A DNA stretch of 64,000 nucleotides, from the NCBI GenBank assembly GCA_015832175.1, contig WJXW01000001.1, forward strand, positions 4,030,001 to 4,094,000, in the 5' to 3' direction. Made by a program: the position numbers and the translations under genes. This document shows, one piece after another, positions 24,480-36,694 of this stretch (positions within the stretch are counted from its first letter, which is position 1; every line of letters begins with the position of its first letter). Under the pieces are notes generated by a model that did no database searches, was not told the DNA's origin, and saw nothing but the letters and a program-made list of their open reading frames with translations. The stretch is from Paraphaeosphaeria minitans (Eukaryota; Ascomycota; Dothideomycetes; Pleosporales; Didymosphaeriaceae).

Positions 24480-27400
24480 GAAATAGAGGAATAATCTATT
24501 CTAAAGATAGAAGTGTTAAAAATAGTAGAAAGCCTCTAAGAAGGAGAGCTAAACGATCTAGGAGAAGCGTATAAAAACGCGCTTAATATTCTTTCTAAAA
24601 TAAATAAGTATATAAGAACTGCTACTAGACCTATAGGTGACTTTTAGGTGATTAAAAGCGAAGTAGGCTAGCTAAGTAATTAGGAATCTAAGGTACTTAC
24701 TACTAAGCGAGCTGTAGGCTTAGCTAGCTAGTAGCTAAAAATTTGCTTAAATAGGAAAAGAAGTATAGGACTTATAACCCCTAATTAGACACTAGAGCTA
24801 GGTAATCTTAGGGGTAATTTATTAAGTAATTAAGAGATATCTAGTAGCCACTAGAACACTACTAGGAGAGCTAGCCTACTAGAATCTAGGGATTTAATAC
24901 CCTATTTATTAGTAGAAACTAATTAGGTTACTAATTAACCTAGCGCAGATAACTTAATTACGCTAAATAAAGTAGATAACCTACTAGCGCGCTAAAGGCG
25001 AAGGTAGATCTATCTAGAGGTAAGTAGAATAAGTAGGCAAAATTATAGTAAAGCACTAGAAATTAACTAACTAATAAATTGCTATCTACTATTGTAAAGA
25101 TTAAGGAAGCAAAATAATTAGGACAATTAGCTAGAGAGTAGGTAGAAGCTAGGTGCTTATATACTAATTACTAATTATCTTTAAAGTGATCTTAATATAA
25201 TATTAGAGTATATGTTTATACTAGGAGTAGTAGAGGCCTAGTCTAAGTAAGAAGAATATATTATACTAAATATAATAGTATTTACTTCTATGCTTAGAAA
25301 GGCGCCTAGAGTGTCTTATATAGCTTAGACTTATAGAGACGAGCTTACACTAGAGCTAACCCTATAAAAACACCTTTATAATTATCTATATAGGAAGCTA
25401 TTCCTCCTTACTACTTATAAGGAGATCTTAACTTTATAAGATAAAGGTACCTAGACAGAGATTAAATAATTAGAGGTGTTAGAGTAACTGCTCCCTTTAA
25501 AGTAGGTTTTTACCTATAAGTTTAATTAAAATAAATACTTTAAAAAGTGCAAAGCTTAAATTGTTATAAGAGGAAATCTTTAGAAAAAGAATACTTTCTA
25601 CTCCACCTATACTACTACCCTAGTAGTAAGATCTTTGTAATTAGCTATAGCTCTAGCAGCAGAATTTAATTTAGAAATTTTATAATTTAATATAGTAAGA
25701 GCGTTTCTAAATGCTCTTATTATAGCTACTAATCTAGTAACTTATAAATTACTTAATAGTTTTAAAAAGCTAGGAAACTATATAAGATTAAATTAAGCTT
25801 TATATAGCTTAAGAGATTTACCACTTCTTTAGTATAAGGAATTTGCGGGATTACTTTAATCTTATAGACTCTTAGCTTTGCTAGAAGAGCTATGCCTTTT
25901 CTTTAATAGTAATTAAAGCATTATTATTCTATTTTATATTAACAATATTCTTTTTCTCTATTACAAGAGTAAAGAGAAAGAAGCCCTAGATTTTTAAAAG
26001 AAGATTGCGAACAAATATAAGATTAAATTAAAAGGACTAGTAGAGTAGTTCTTAGGTGTTTAAGTAATTAGGAATAGAGAAGTAAGATTAATCTCTTTAG
26101 TCTATAATACCTATATTAATAAAATTATAAAAAAGTTTAACTTTTTAAACTCTAGGAGCTTCACTCCTACACCTCTATTAGTAGAAGATCTTATTCTAAG
26201 TACAGGAGAAGCTACTCCTTAATAAATAAAGCTCTTTTAAGAAGAGGTAGGATTCGCTCTCTATATAGTAATTATACTACGCCTAGATATAGCCTTTATA
26301 GTGTTAAAGCTATTACACTTTCTAACAAATCTAAGTAAAGAACACTTTATTACTATTAACTATGTAATTCTTTACCTCTATTAAACTAGATAGTAGGCTA
26401 TAGTTTTTAGTAGCTATAATAAACCTAATCTGCTAATATGTAAAGATACCTTTTTTGCTAATAATCTAATATTACGGCGATCTTTCTATAGATATATTAT
26501 CTTATTGTTTAGAGGAGCTATTCTATAGAAAGCAGCTTAATAGAATATAATTACTACTTTAATAATAGAAGTAGAGCTTCTAGCGCTTAAATATATAAGT
26601 AAAGAAGCTATAGTAATTAAGAGATTCTTTACTAAGCTTACTCTAGATCTAGGACCTTTATAGAAGGTCTATTATAATAATCTTTAAACTATTTATTTAG
26701 TGATTAGAAAGAACAAAAGAATTACTACTTAACTGCGCTATGTAGATATTTAGAACATATAGTTGTAGTAAGAGTATATAAAAGGATTATTTTAAATAGA
26801 ATATCTTCTAACTAGCGAAATACTAGTAGATAGCCTTATAAAGGCTCTTACTTATTAGCAGTTTAATAGATTTAAAAGGCTATTAAATCTATAAGATATA
26901 AGTATAATAATTACAGAATAAGAGTAAGTAAGTAGAGAATTAATCTATTTACTACCTAGAATTATTAATTTAGAGCTAGGAAACAAGAAAAGAAAAAAAA
27001 AAGAAAGAAAAGATTAGAGGGAGAATAGAAATTAGAAGAAGAGAAGATTAAAGAGCTTATTTATAAGCTTATAAATCTTTTTTCTTCTCTACTTAATTAT
27101 AAGGGTGCGAGAATCTCCTTTATAATTAGTAGTAGGAGATTCTCCCTATCTTTCTTCTCTTCTCCTTTTTATAGTAGGTAATTTCTTACCCTATTTACCT
27201 CCTCTACCTCTTCTTTAATTAGTAGTAGGTAATAGCTTACCCTAGCCTCCCCTCTTTTAATTAGTAAGAGGAGAAGCACTTACCTAGCCTCTACTTTACT
27301 TTAAAGCTAATAAGCTACTTATCTAGCTATTTTAATTAGTGTATTAGCTGCGACTGCGCTACTCTTTAATAGGTAGAGTAGGAGGGTAATTACTCTATCC

Positions 27401-28310
27401 TCTACTAAGGATTAGCTAAAAGGGAGAAAGTAAGATAGTAGCTATATACTAAGCTTACTCCTTTTAACTACTAGTAGGAAAAGGAGCTTATAAGGCCACT
27501 TTAACCTTTTTATGCAGCTTAGTAATTAGCCTCTCCTATAAAAAGTATTAGCTAAACCTAGAAAGAATTTTAAAATAAAAGCTTATATTAGCACTCTTTA
27601 ATAGTTAATAGTAGATAAAATCTATAGTTAGAGTCTAAATATGCAGCTAGCTATAGAAATAATTAGTAAAATTAGCTAAAGTAATAAAATAATTCTATAT
27701 ATAGTAGTGTAAAAGTAGGTAAAGTAAGTATAGCAGCGCCTACCTAAGCTTAAAGTGTTATTATAGTAGTGTCTATTACTCTTTTTTACTAGAGCTCCCT
27801 TTAAGTAGCCTAAGCAGCTTACTTATTTAAGAGCACTAAGTAATTGCTAGAGGTCTAGAGCTAGGGTAAGAGGAGCTAGTAGAGTAAAAGGAGTAGAAGG
27901 ATCTTAGTAAGAGGATTAGGAGCTTTATTTAGTAGCTTTTATAGCCTTTACTGCGCGTGCTTTAGCTAAGTTATTAGATATCTAAAAGAGTTAGTAAAGC
28001 TCTAAACAATAGAAAGAGCGTAAGGTAATAATTAGAAGAGAATATACTATAAGGTAGTAGGATTTAAAGGCTTAAACTAGTAGGCTTAAATTAGATAGGA
28101 AGTTAAAGCGTTAAAAGTAAAGAATTAAAAAGAGAAGATTAAGCGCTAGTAAAGAGCTTATATACTCTACTACCTATTTAATTATTAAGCGCTAAATGCG
28201 CTCCTTCCTTACTACTTATTTCTTTTACTACTACTCCTTCTTAATTAAAACGCGCCTACCTATTATACTTACTAGCTAGTAAGAGCGGGGAAATTACCTT
28301 ATAGTTAATA
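24480..28310 (+). pseudogene. Copia-1 reverse transcriptase, RNase H and long 3' region (RIP-degraded)
   Basis: Continues Copia-1 exactly where 11310 stopped; the uninterrupted order is seen in Copia-2 near 590-620. Reverse transcriptase spans about 25540-26000, with a readable core including F-L-N-A, a degenerate A-L-Y-S-L-R and Y-I-N-N (25935-25946) in place of Y-V-D-D. RNase H follows near 26560-26620 (E-V-E-L-L-A-L-K-Y-I-S-K-E-A). About 26900-28310 has no coding motif and holds short fold-back sequences such as the 10 bp arms at 27109-27118 and 27135-27144. The 3.1 kb LTR element enters after TAATA (28306-28310). Confidence 0.85.
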
Positions 28311-28548
28311 TGTCTGTATAGTTTATTGTACAAATAGCACTAAGTAAAATAGGGGCCTGCCTACCTGTAGGGACCCGCACAAGGACCCCCTGCTTAGGTT
28401 AGCGCTAAGAGGTAGAGACTTTATAAGGTCCTTAGTGCCCCTTTGTATAATAGACAAGACGTAATTAATTAAACCTACTTCTTACCCTTTACACAATAGT
28501 ATACTATTAACCCTTAAATGCTTAATTACAGATTAAGCTAAACTAACA
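28311..28548 (+). repeat. 5' LTR of the 3.1 kb element
   Basis: 238 bp. Matches 31080-31391 except that it lacks one copy of a 74 bp unit. Confidence 0.88.
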
Positions 28549-31079
28549 CTAATTAGTAGTTAATTCTAATTAACTGTAAACTAGTAAGGTCTAAAGACAG
28601 AGCGCCCTATAAGCTAGATACGTAGGCTCTGTATTGTTACTTTTACTAGAGATTAAATTTTAGATTATATAATAAGCAGAAACAAAGCGCGCATATCTAT
28701 AAAGAGTTGTATAATCTAGTCTAAGCTATTCTATAGAAAAGAAAGGAGATAATACCTTTACTAGAGATTAAATTTTAGATTGTATAATAAGTAGAAATAA
28801 AGCGCGCATATCTGTAAAGAGTTACATAATCTAGTCTAAGCTATTCTATAGAAAAGAAAGGAGATAGTGAGTATATTCATAACTCTAAAAAACACGTTAT
28901 ACAATTAAACTAGCAATAACTAAACGTAAACACGTTGCACGATTAAACTAGCAATAACTAAACGCAGACACGTCGCACAACTAAGAAAGATAATAATAAT
29001 ATAGCCTTAAGACTAGGAGACTTCCTAGAGGAACTATAACTTAAAGACGTTACGTAATAATTAATACTGCCTCTTTAGTAAAAAGACAAAGTAATATAGC
29101 TTTAATAAATAGAGGAAGTAATAAACATTAAGGCTATTACCTTAAGAGGAGAAATTACACAAAAGTACTAGGTAGATAGAGTAGATCTACACAGCTACCT
29201 ACCCCCTTCTCTAAAATAGCTAAACACTTATATAGTGTATATAATTGTGTAATATCGCGTAAGTAGTTTTAAAGGTAAAGAGGTAATCTCTTCTTTTACT
29301 AAAGATTTTAATAACTAGAAGAAGAGAACTTTTAATAAGATTAGTTATATAGTAAGAAGAGAGCTTATTACTTTTCTTATAAAGGAAGGCTTTATTACTA
29401 CTAATTCTATAATAAAGGACACTTATATAAAGAAACTCTTTAAACTGTTATAGCTTAACTATAAGCTATAGACCTTTTATATAATAACGCTGTAACTGCA
29501 ACCTAAACCGCTTTATATAATTCTAATAATATAACCTACACTATCTGTAGGCAATGTATATATATATAGAGTATAGTTAGGGCCTATCCCTATACGTGCG
29601 AGGACAGAGACACTATATATAGAGCTACACTAGTAGCAGTAGCCTAAAACCTAGACTACTTTTGCCTAACAAACTATATTATACGAAGAGGCTAGACACT
29701 CCTAGTCTCCTTAATAACTAGGAGATTATACTTATATCTAGCTAGACAAGATTATCCTCTTTTAGAAGGCTTAGAGCAAAGAGAATAACTATACTAGTAG
29801 GCTATATAATATCCTAGTAGATAAGGCAAAAGTCTTTAGAGAACTATACTATAGGCTAGGTATACTATAGGACTAGTATACAAACATCTTCTTAGGAATC
29901 CTTTCTAATCGTGCGAGTACCTACTACCTACACAATATTAGACTAGGACTTCTATAGGATAAATTGTACAATAGACTAAATAGGCACTTTAACACTAGTG
30001 TTAATTATAATTAGTACTAAATAGACTAGACCACTCTTACCTTTAAACGCTATAAAAGGGATAATCTAGCTGCTATATTATATAAAGCCTTAGAAGTAAT
30101 AATTAATAAGCTTACTTTAGCCTAAAGGGCTTTTAGACAAGGCTTTAGTAGTAAACTATAACTACACACTACTATTATATAAGTATACTACAGCTATCCT
30201 AACCTTAAATAAGCTATATTTAACCCTAAAAATATAGTAGAAGGCTTACTTAGTAACTTTTATATATTACTCTAAGTTACTAAAAATAGAAAGAAGTTAT
30301 AGTTCCTCTAAGATAGTAAAGAGGTGTACTACACTAATTAATAATATAATAATCCTAATTGCATAAAAGGATCTAGCCCTTCTAGAGGCAGATTAACCTT
30401 TAGACTAAAAAGAAGAAGTAACTTTAGAAGTTTAAGCTCTTACACGAAGCAGAAATGCTTTATATACTATAAAGAAAGATACTAGTCTACTAACTATCTA
30501 CTAAGGGATACTTAGCGAGCTAGAAGGTAATATATGTTATTATACACTAACTTCTATAAATATAAACCCTCTACTATAGATGTATAAGTATACATCCTTA
30601 ACTTTAAAGAAGAGCTAAAGAAAGAAGACTATTATATAAAAGAGGAGGAAGATAAATACAACTAATAGAGTAATAAAAAAAAAGTATAGAAAGCTACCTT
30701 ATACTTTACTTCTACTATATATTTTTATTATATAACTAGGAGCGATCCTTCTATACCTACTTACTAAGACCTAGCGCTAAGTATTATATTACTTAATACC
30801 CCACCTTCTATTTACGTATAGGATATATGTCTAGAAAAAGCCTTATTATGTAATGTAACTCTACTACTGTGTAAAGAGGTAGGGTAAGAACTAAGTAGGT
30901 TAGCTATTACTACCTATTTACATAAGAGTAGGTGTAAACAGAACCTCTACTATATAGTAATACTACACCTACCTTATAACCTGTTCTAATAGGGGAAGGC
31001 TAACTATATAGATAGAGAAGGATAGGAAAGGGAAAGCGTATAATAGACATAAGCTATTATATAACAGAAAAGTTACTAG
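28549..31079 (+). pseudogene. Interior of the 3.1 kb LTR element, gag-like remnant
   Basis: The leader holds a 115 bp-period tandem duplication (28642-28751 and 28757-28866), then about 2.4 copies of a 38 bp unit rich in ACACGT and AACTAGCAATAACTAAACG (about 28890-28980). The rest reads as a degraded coding stretch in which the only landmark is near 30455-30500: C-F-I-Y-Y-K-E-R-Y-x-S-T-N-Y, the pattern left when a C-x2-C ... G-C-W-S-T-N-H knuckle of fungal Copia-like Gag suffers G-to-A and C-to-T changes. No pol motif was seen. Confidence 0.55.
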
Positions 31080-31391
31080 TGTCTATATAGTTTATTGTAT
31101 AAATAGCACTAAGTAAAATAAGGGCCTGCCTACCTATAGGGACCTACACAAGGACCCACTACTTAGGTTAGCGCTAAGAGGTAGAGACTTTATAAGGCCC
31201 TACCTACTTATAAGGACCCGCATAAGGACCCCCTACTTAGGTTAGCGCTAAGAGGCAGAGACTTTATAAGGTCCTTAGTGCCCCTTTGTATAATAGATAA
31301 GACGTAATTAATTAAACCTACTTCTTACCCTTTGCACGATAGTATACTATTAACCCTCAAATGCTTAATTACAGATTGAGCCAAACCAACA
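31080..31391 (+). repeat. 3' LTR of the 3.1 kb element, with internal 74 bp duplication
   Basis: 312 bp. The extra length relative to the 5' LTR is one tandem copy of a 74 bp segment (about 31132-31205, repeated at 31206-31279), containing 'TTAGCGCTAAGAGG' in both. It ends CCAACA, followed by the TAATA duplicate. Confidence 0.88.
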
Positions 31392-31738
31392 TAATAGGAA
31401 ATAAGCGAAAAGAGTAGTAGAATAAAAGCGTTTACGCTCTAGGCCTTTATGCTATACTTATAAGCTCCTAACTTACTAGAAGAAGAGATTCTAGACATAA
31501 TTTATAATAGGATTTGTAATTTAAAAGATAAATAGCGATTATTTTACTATTATAATAAATAGAGGGTGATAGAATCACTGTTCTTAAGATAAGGAGATTT
31601 AGAAGAATAATTCTTAATAGTTTTCTAATTTTTAAACAGCTTTTAGATGGTTTTTTAAAGATCTTTAGAAAGGATTTAGATAATTATAGATTACTTTTTA
31701 AGATAGGTAATCCGCTTTAAGCAATTACCTAGGGGGTG
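31392..31738 (+). pseudogene. Copia-1 3' untranslated end
   Basis: Resumes Copia-1 after the 3.1 kb element and matches 5968-6305 of Copia-0. It ends in a purine-rich AGGGGGTG just before the LTR, the polypurine tract. No coding motif. Confidence 0.85.
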
Positions 31739-31933
31739 TGTTAAAGTAAAACACTCACTTCTGTGATTCTTTGTAGATCTACTAATTCATATCACAGGAT
31801 TCTTACTAAGAGGCTTGTTTCTCTTGTATATAGTCTGCCCTTTCAGTATCCTTTCCTATAATTAGCTATTTGTATTCTTTACAACTCTGCTCCTAAATAT
31901 CCTATAATAGTTCGAGCCCTTTTTACCATAATA
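31739..31933 (+). repeat. Copia-1 3' LTR
   Basis: 195 bp, TGTTAAAGTAAAAC...CATAATA, followed by the ACTAC duplicate and resumption of Gypsy-A. Confidence 0.92.
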
Positions 31934-34900
31934 ACTACCCTATCGCAGCTTGCGATAAACACCTCTAGGATAAGTAATAAGTAAAATACTTTCCTTACCT
32001 TACGCTAAAGGGTAATAAATACTACAATAAACTTATTAACAGAGACTATATGTAATTATACTAGTATATATGTCTAAACTAAGACTATAAATACTACTAT
32101 ATAGCTAAACGTTTAGACGGCTTTGTAAACTGCCCTATATAAGAAGTAATAATAGAACTACTAATTTAACTAGTATATAGGAACAGTGAAGACCGCAGGA
32201 GGAAAAATAGAAGAATATTCTTGCGGGAAGAAGAAGAAGACGATCTATATAAGCTATATACTTAAGAATAATAATAGAAGCGGATGCTTAGAAACGTATA
32301 CTAGGCACTAGAACTTAATTACAACCTATATAAATAGATGTCTTTTTTAGGCCTAAACTTAGATAAGAAAACGCGTTTATTAAATTAAATGCTATAGTAA
32401 GCATAGTATTAGTTAAGCTACTAGTATAGCTTAAAGGAATATAGGCTTAAGCTCTTATAGACTTAGGAGTAGGAAAGAACTTTATATTTTACTAGATAGT
32501 AAGATAAGCAGGACTTATAATGTTAGAGAAAGAAGTATCCTATATTATCTATGTTATAAATAGATCCCGAATGCCTAAGACACCTTAGATATACTAGGAG
32601 GTTACTACTATAATAATAGTCTAAGGACATAGAGAGGAACTTACCTTAGATATCTTACTAGGATCTAAGTATAAGTTAGTCTTAAGATTACCTTAGTTAA
32701 TAATATACAACCTGTAGATTAACTAGGGTATAAAGAAAATATTATTTAAACGCTATAATTATATATTATAAGTAAAGCCTACGCATTAACTAAAAATAAT
32801 AGTAGATAAGGGAGTTATTAACAATATAATACTATAATAGATAGTTAAAAAGCAGAAGCACACCTTAGTAGACGCTAGTAGAAACTACTAGATTAAGAAG
32901 CGTAAGAAGGAGAATAATAGTATACTTTTTACTTTACTAAGAGAGTATAGGAAATAGACACATATATTTATAGAGAAGGAAGGAAAAGTAAACCTACCTA
33001 AATATTAACTCTAGGATCTTATAATAGACCTAGAAGAAGGGAAGATACTACCCTTTAGACTACTATATAGTAAAATAGGAGAAGAACTCCTTAAAGAACG
33101 TAATTTTATTAAGATAAACTTTAAAAAAGGATATATATAACTATTAAAGTTACTAGCAGTAAGCCCTTTTATATTTATTAAGAAAAAGGATAGATTAGAC
33201 AGACTATACGTTAACTACTAATAACTTAATAATATAATAATAAAGAACTAATATCTACTACTAAACACTATAGAGTTATAAGATTAACTATCTTAAGCTA
33301 AGATATTTACAATAATAGATCTAAGAGACAGTTACTACCTTATATAAATTAAGAAAGGTAAAGAATAGAAAATAGTGTTTTAATCACGCTATAGACTATT
33401 TAAGTACAAGATTATGCTTTTTAGACTTATAAATACACTAGCAGCTTCTATAGCACTTATTAATAACGTACTCTGTAAACATCTGGACATATTTATTATT
33501 ATGTATATAGACAATATTCTTGTCTTTTCTAAAAACGAATTAGACTATACTAAGCACGTATAGATAGTACTAGAAGCACTAGACAAAGTATATCTTTATA
33601 TTAAACTTAAGAAATATAAGTTTAACGTTAAATAACTTAAATTCCTAGGATATATTATTACTATAGAAGGAATTAAGATAGCACTAAGTAAAGTCAAATA
33701 CATTAAGAACTAGCTAATACTAAAGAGAGCTAAGAATATCTAAGAATTCTTAGGATTTTATAGATTTAACTAATAATTTATCTAAGATTACGTAAAAGTT
33801 ACAATACCTTTAATAAATCTTATAAAGAAGAACGTACCCTTTAAATAGATAAATAAGTATAGAATGTTATTCTAACTCCTTAAGACAGTATATATTATAG
33901 AACCTATCCTTATTTATTTTAGAAGTAATAAACTACTACGCTTTAAAATAGACGCTAGCCATCTTACGCTAGGCGCCTACGCTAAATAAGAATATAATAG
34001 TAAATAGTACCTAATTGCCTATTACTTATGCAAATTTAATAACGCCAAAACACGATATAATGTATATAATAAAGAACTCTACGCTATTATTAAAGCTTTA
34101 AAGCACTAGAGGATTTATACACTTAGTTACTTAACGCTAGAAATTTATATAGATTATAAGAACTTTTTAAGGTTCACAATAACAAAAGAACTTACACTAT
34201 AATAATAAAGATAGTTATAGACTACTAGATAGTATAAGTTTAAAATTATTTATGTAGCTAGAAAAGAGAATAGTAGAGCAGACGCTTTTAGCTAAGAAAG
34301 TAATCTAGTAGAAGAAAAAGTAAAAACTTTCTTTATAATTCTTTGCAAAGCTAAAGATAGATTTCTAGAACTAATAGTAGAACTAAATTAACTTTTAGTA
34401 ATTAACTAAGAAGTTCTAGAATATCTATAGACTAAGATTATCTAACAATACTACAATAACCCTATATATAGACACCTAGGTATTACAAAGATAATAGAAC
34501 TTATCTAAAGGAATTACACCTTTAAAGGAATTAAGGAAGCTGTAATAACTTATATCTACAAATATGTAGAATGCTAGAGAAATAAACATAGTATATATTT
34601 TAAATATAGAGAGATGTAAGCAATTAGACTACTAACAGCACTATAGAAAGATATTGCTATAGATTTTGTTATAGGAATTCTAAACTCTAAGGATCTAATA
34701 ATAGGAATTAAATACAATAGTATACTAGTAGTAGTCTGCTAACTAACTAAGTATATTAAGCTTATTCTATGCCTTAAAAGAATAACAGTAAAGGAACTTG
34801 CTTTTCTTATCCTAGACTAACTAATTAGATACTACAGAATCCTAAAAATAATTAGTAGCAATAGAGATAAGCTCTTTATATTAAATTATTAGATAACGCT

Positions 34901-36266
34901 TATAGCCCTGCTTAGAACAAAATAAAAGCTATTAACAGCTTACTATTTATAAATAGACGGACAGATAGAACGTATAAACTAAACTATAGAAACGTACCTA
35001 CGTATCTACTATAATAGTTAGAAGAATAACTAGATTTTATTACTACCTATAGTATAGTTAGCCTATAATAACAAAGTATTAGCAGTATTAGGACATACAC
35101 TATTCTATATAAACTATAGAAGTCACCTACATCTCTTTAATTAATAATTTCCTACAATAATAAAAGCAAAAGAAGCTATAGATATAGTAGAAAATATAAA
35201 GAAAATATACTAATAACTCTAAAAGAATCTTAAAAAAGCTTAGCAGTAATTAATTTTATACTAAAACTAAAAACAAAAAATAGCACCTTAGCTAAAGAAG
35301 GGGGATAAAGCATATCTACTTATAAAGAACCTTTAAACTTAGAAGAAAAAATATAAGAAACTAGATTATATTAAGGTTAGACTATTTTACATTTCTAAGC
35401 AAATATTACTAGTAAACTATAAGTTAGAACTACTGCTAGATGCAAAGATATACCTAGTATTCTATGTATTACTACTAGAACTAGTAGACCCTAATACACT
35501 AGTTGGAACCGCCTTCTACCACAGAATAGAAGAAGAGAATAAATTTAAAGTTAAAAGAGTTCTAGAATATAATTAGTAAGACAAAATATACCTTATTAAA
35601 TAGAAAGGTTACTTACACAGTAAAAACACTTAGGAACTAGTAGCCTACTTAGGGAACTGTTAACAAAAAATTAAAGAATTTTATAGACGCCTAATACAAC
35701 ATAATGTTATCTTTACCTAGGAAGGCAGAGTTACAGAGTTGTCCTAGAACTCTAGAGGAAGATTATTTATTACTAACTAAATAGACGTGCTAAGCTCTAT
35801 AGGACCTATAGGCTAAGTAGGCTAAACTAGATCTTCCTCTAACTTTATTAGCGTAGCACTCTCTACTATAATAACCTTGCTAGCACACTTCTTATTCTGC
35901 GCTAACTATTTTAATAACTAATCCTCTTTTATGCGTACTATATATAGGGCTTTAAACGCTACGTCCTATTCTTTTTGCGCCTCTAATATTTGCGCCTTTA
36001 ATTTCTTCTTCTTAGTAATTAACTGTAAGAACTTATTTCTAGTAATAGCTATATTATACTTTAAGTCTTGTTTCTAACACTTACTACACTTCCCTAAGCT
36101 AATATAGACTTTATAAATATAGGAATGCAACTTATAAAAGGAGCACTTTAACACTATAACTACTCTGTAGTTTTTAATAGTAGAGATAAGGCTGTAATAA
36201 CACTTTGTAGAATTATAGTTAGTAGGCATAATTCTTTAGAATAAAGAATAGAAAGGGAGGGGATAA
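31934..36266 (+). pseudogene. Gypsy-A protease and pol (RIP-degraded)
   Basis: Continues Gypsy-A from 8349. Protease is at 32460-32474 (D-L-G-V-G), the reverse transcriptase Y-I-D-N at 33504-33515 followed by I-L-V-F-S, integrase core near 34660, and chromodomain near 35540-35640. The polypurine tract GAAAGGGAGGGGATAA ends at 36266. It is collinear with Gypsy-C 13160-13851 plus 20440-24069 and marks the uninterrupted target of Gypsy-D (ATAGTCTAAGG near 32617). Confidence 0.88.
35815..36229 (-). pseudogene. Antisense Cys-rich reading frame in Gypsy-A 3' region
   Basis: Third copy of the frame described at 14300. ATG is at 36229 on the minus strand; Cys codons 29, 48 and 51 are kept while 32 and 58 read Tyr. 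Stops are TAG or TAA only. Confidence 0.5.
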
Positions 36267-36678
36267 TATTATATACTAGATAATAACGTAGGACTTAGGC
36301 GCTTATAAAGGTGTAATAAAGCGATAATAGGGTTATAAACGTAATAAAGAGACGCTAAGTAACTTAGATTAGGTTATATAATATACTTAGTTACTTAGTA
36401 GCACTAAGTAGTAAAGTAGATTACGTAAAGTGCTTAGTTACTTAGTAGCACTAAGTAGTGGAGCAGCCTTAGTATATAGGAACGTAAGGATAGGCTCTCT
36501 ATACTTGTGTTTAATCTATTTATTAATCTATTGTTTAGATTCTAGTAGACTAAATTGTTAACTTATTACACTTTGTTAAGATACTAATGTATTAATAAGA
36601 CCTTCTACCTTCTGTAAGTACTCCTGCCTAAGAACTAACCTTAACCCTTTAGGACTAGCTACCCTCTTGGATTTAACA
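36267..36678 (+). repeat. Gypsy-A 3' LTR
   Basis: 412 bp, starting TATTATATACT and ending TTTAACA, followed by CCTTT, the duplicate of 6486-6490. Confidence 0.92.
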
Positions 36679-36683
36679 CCTTT

Positions 36684-36694
36684 TTACCATAATA
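36684..36694 (+). repeat. Copia-0 3' LTR, terminal 11 bp
   Basis: TTACCATAATA, the end of the LTR begun at 6306, stranded 30 kb away by the Gypsy-A insertion. Gypsy-B2 sequence follows, starting ATTAG. Confidence 0.85.

Larger units (their letters stand above)
28311..31391 (+). mobile_element. 3.1 kb LTR element, apparently gag-only
   Basis: LTRs at 28311-28548 and 31080-31391 begin TGTCTRTATAG and end in CAACA or a RIP-changed form. TAATA flanks both sides (28306-28310, 31392-31396), and the intact target reads GTTAATAGG near 5968 in Copia-0. The 2.5 kb interior holds a gag-like zinc-knuckle trace but no protease, integrase or reverse transcriptase motif that I can find. This suggests a non-autonomous element mobilised by a relative, but a pol part lost by deletion before insertion is equally possible. 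Confidence 0.8.
8350..31933 (+). mobile_element. Copia-1: Ty1/Copia element, interrupted by Gypsy-C and a gag-only LTR element
   Basis: LTRs at 8350-8544 and 31739-31933, flanked by ACTAC at 8345-8349 and 31934-31938. Two elements sit inside it: Gypsy-C (11311-24479) and a 3.1 kb LTR element (28311-31391). Removing both leaves about 7.3 kb, long for a Copia element because of an extended 3' noncoding part (about 26900-28310). The order of protease, integrase, reverse transcriptase and RNase H is diagnostic of Ty1/Copia. Confidence 0.9.
6491..36678 (+). mobile_element. Gypsy-A: Ty3/Gypsy chromovirus, interrupted by Copia-1
   Basis: 5' LTR at 6491-6902 and 3' LTR at 36267-36678, with target-site duplication CCTTT on both sides (6486-6490, 36679-36683). 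Copia-1 splits it at 8349/31934. Removing the insert and its duplicated ACTAC leaves about 6.6 kb, the same length as Gypsy-C and Gypsy-D. The order is gag with a zinc knuckle, aspartic protease, reverse transcriptase, integrase and chromodomain, which is the Ty3/Gypsy chromovirus layout. All frames are destroyed by RIP. Confidence 0.9.
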
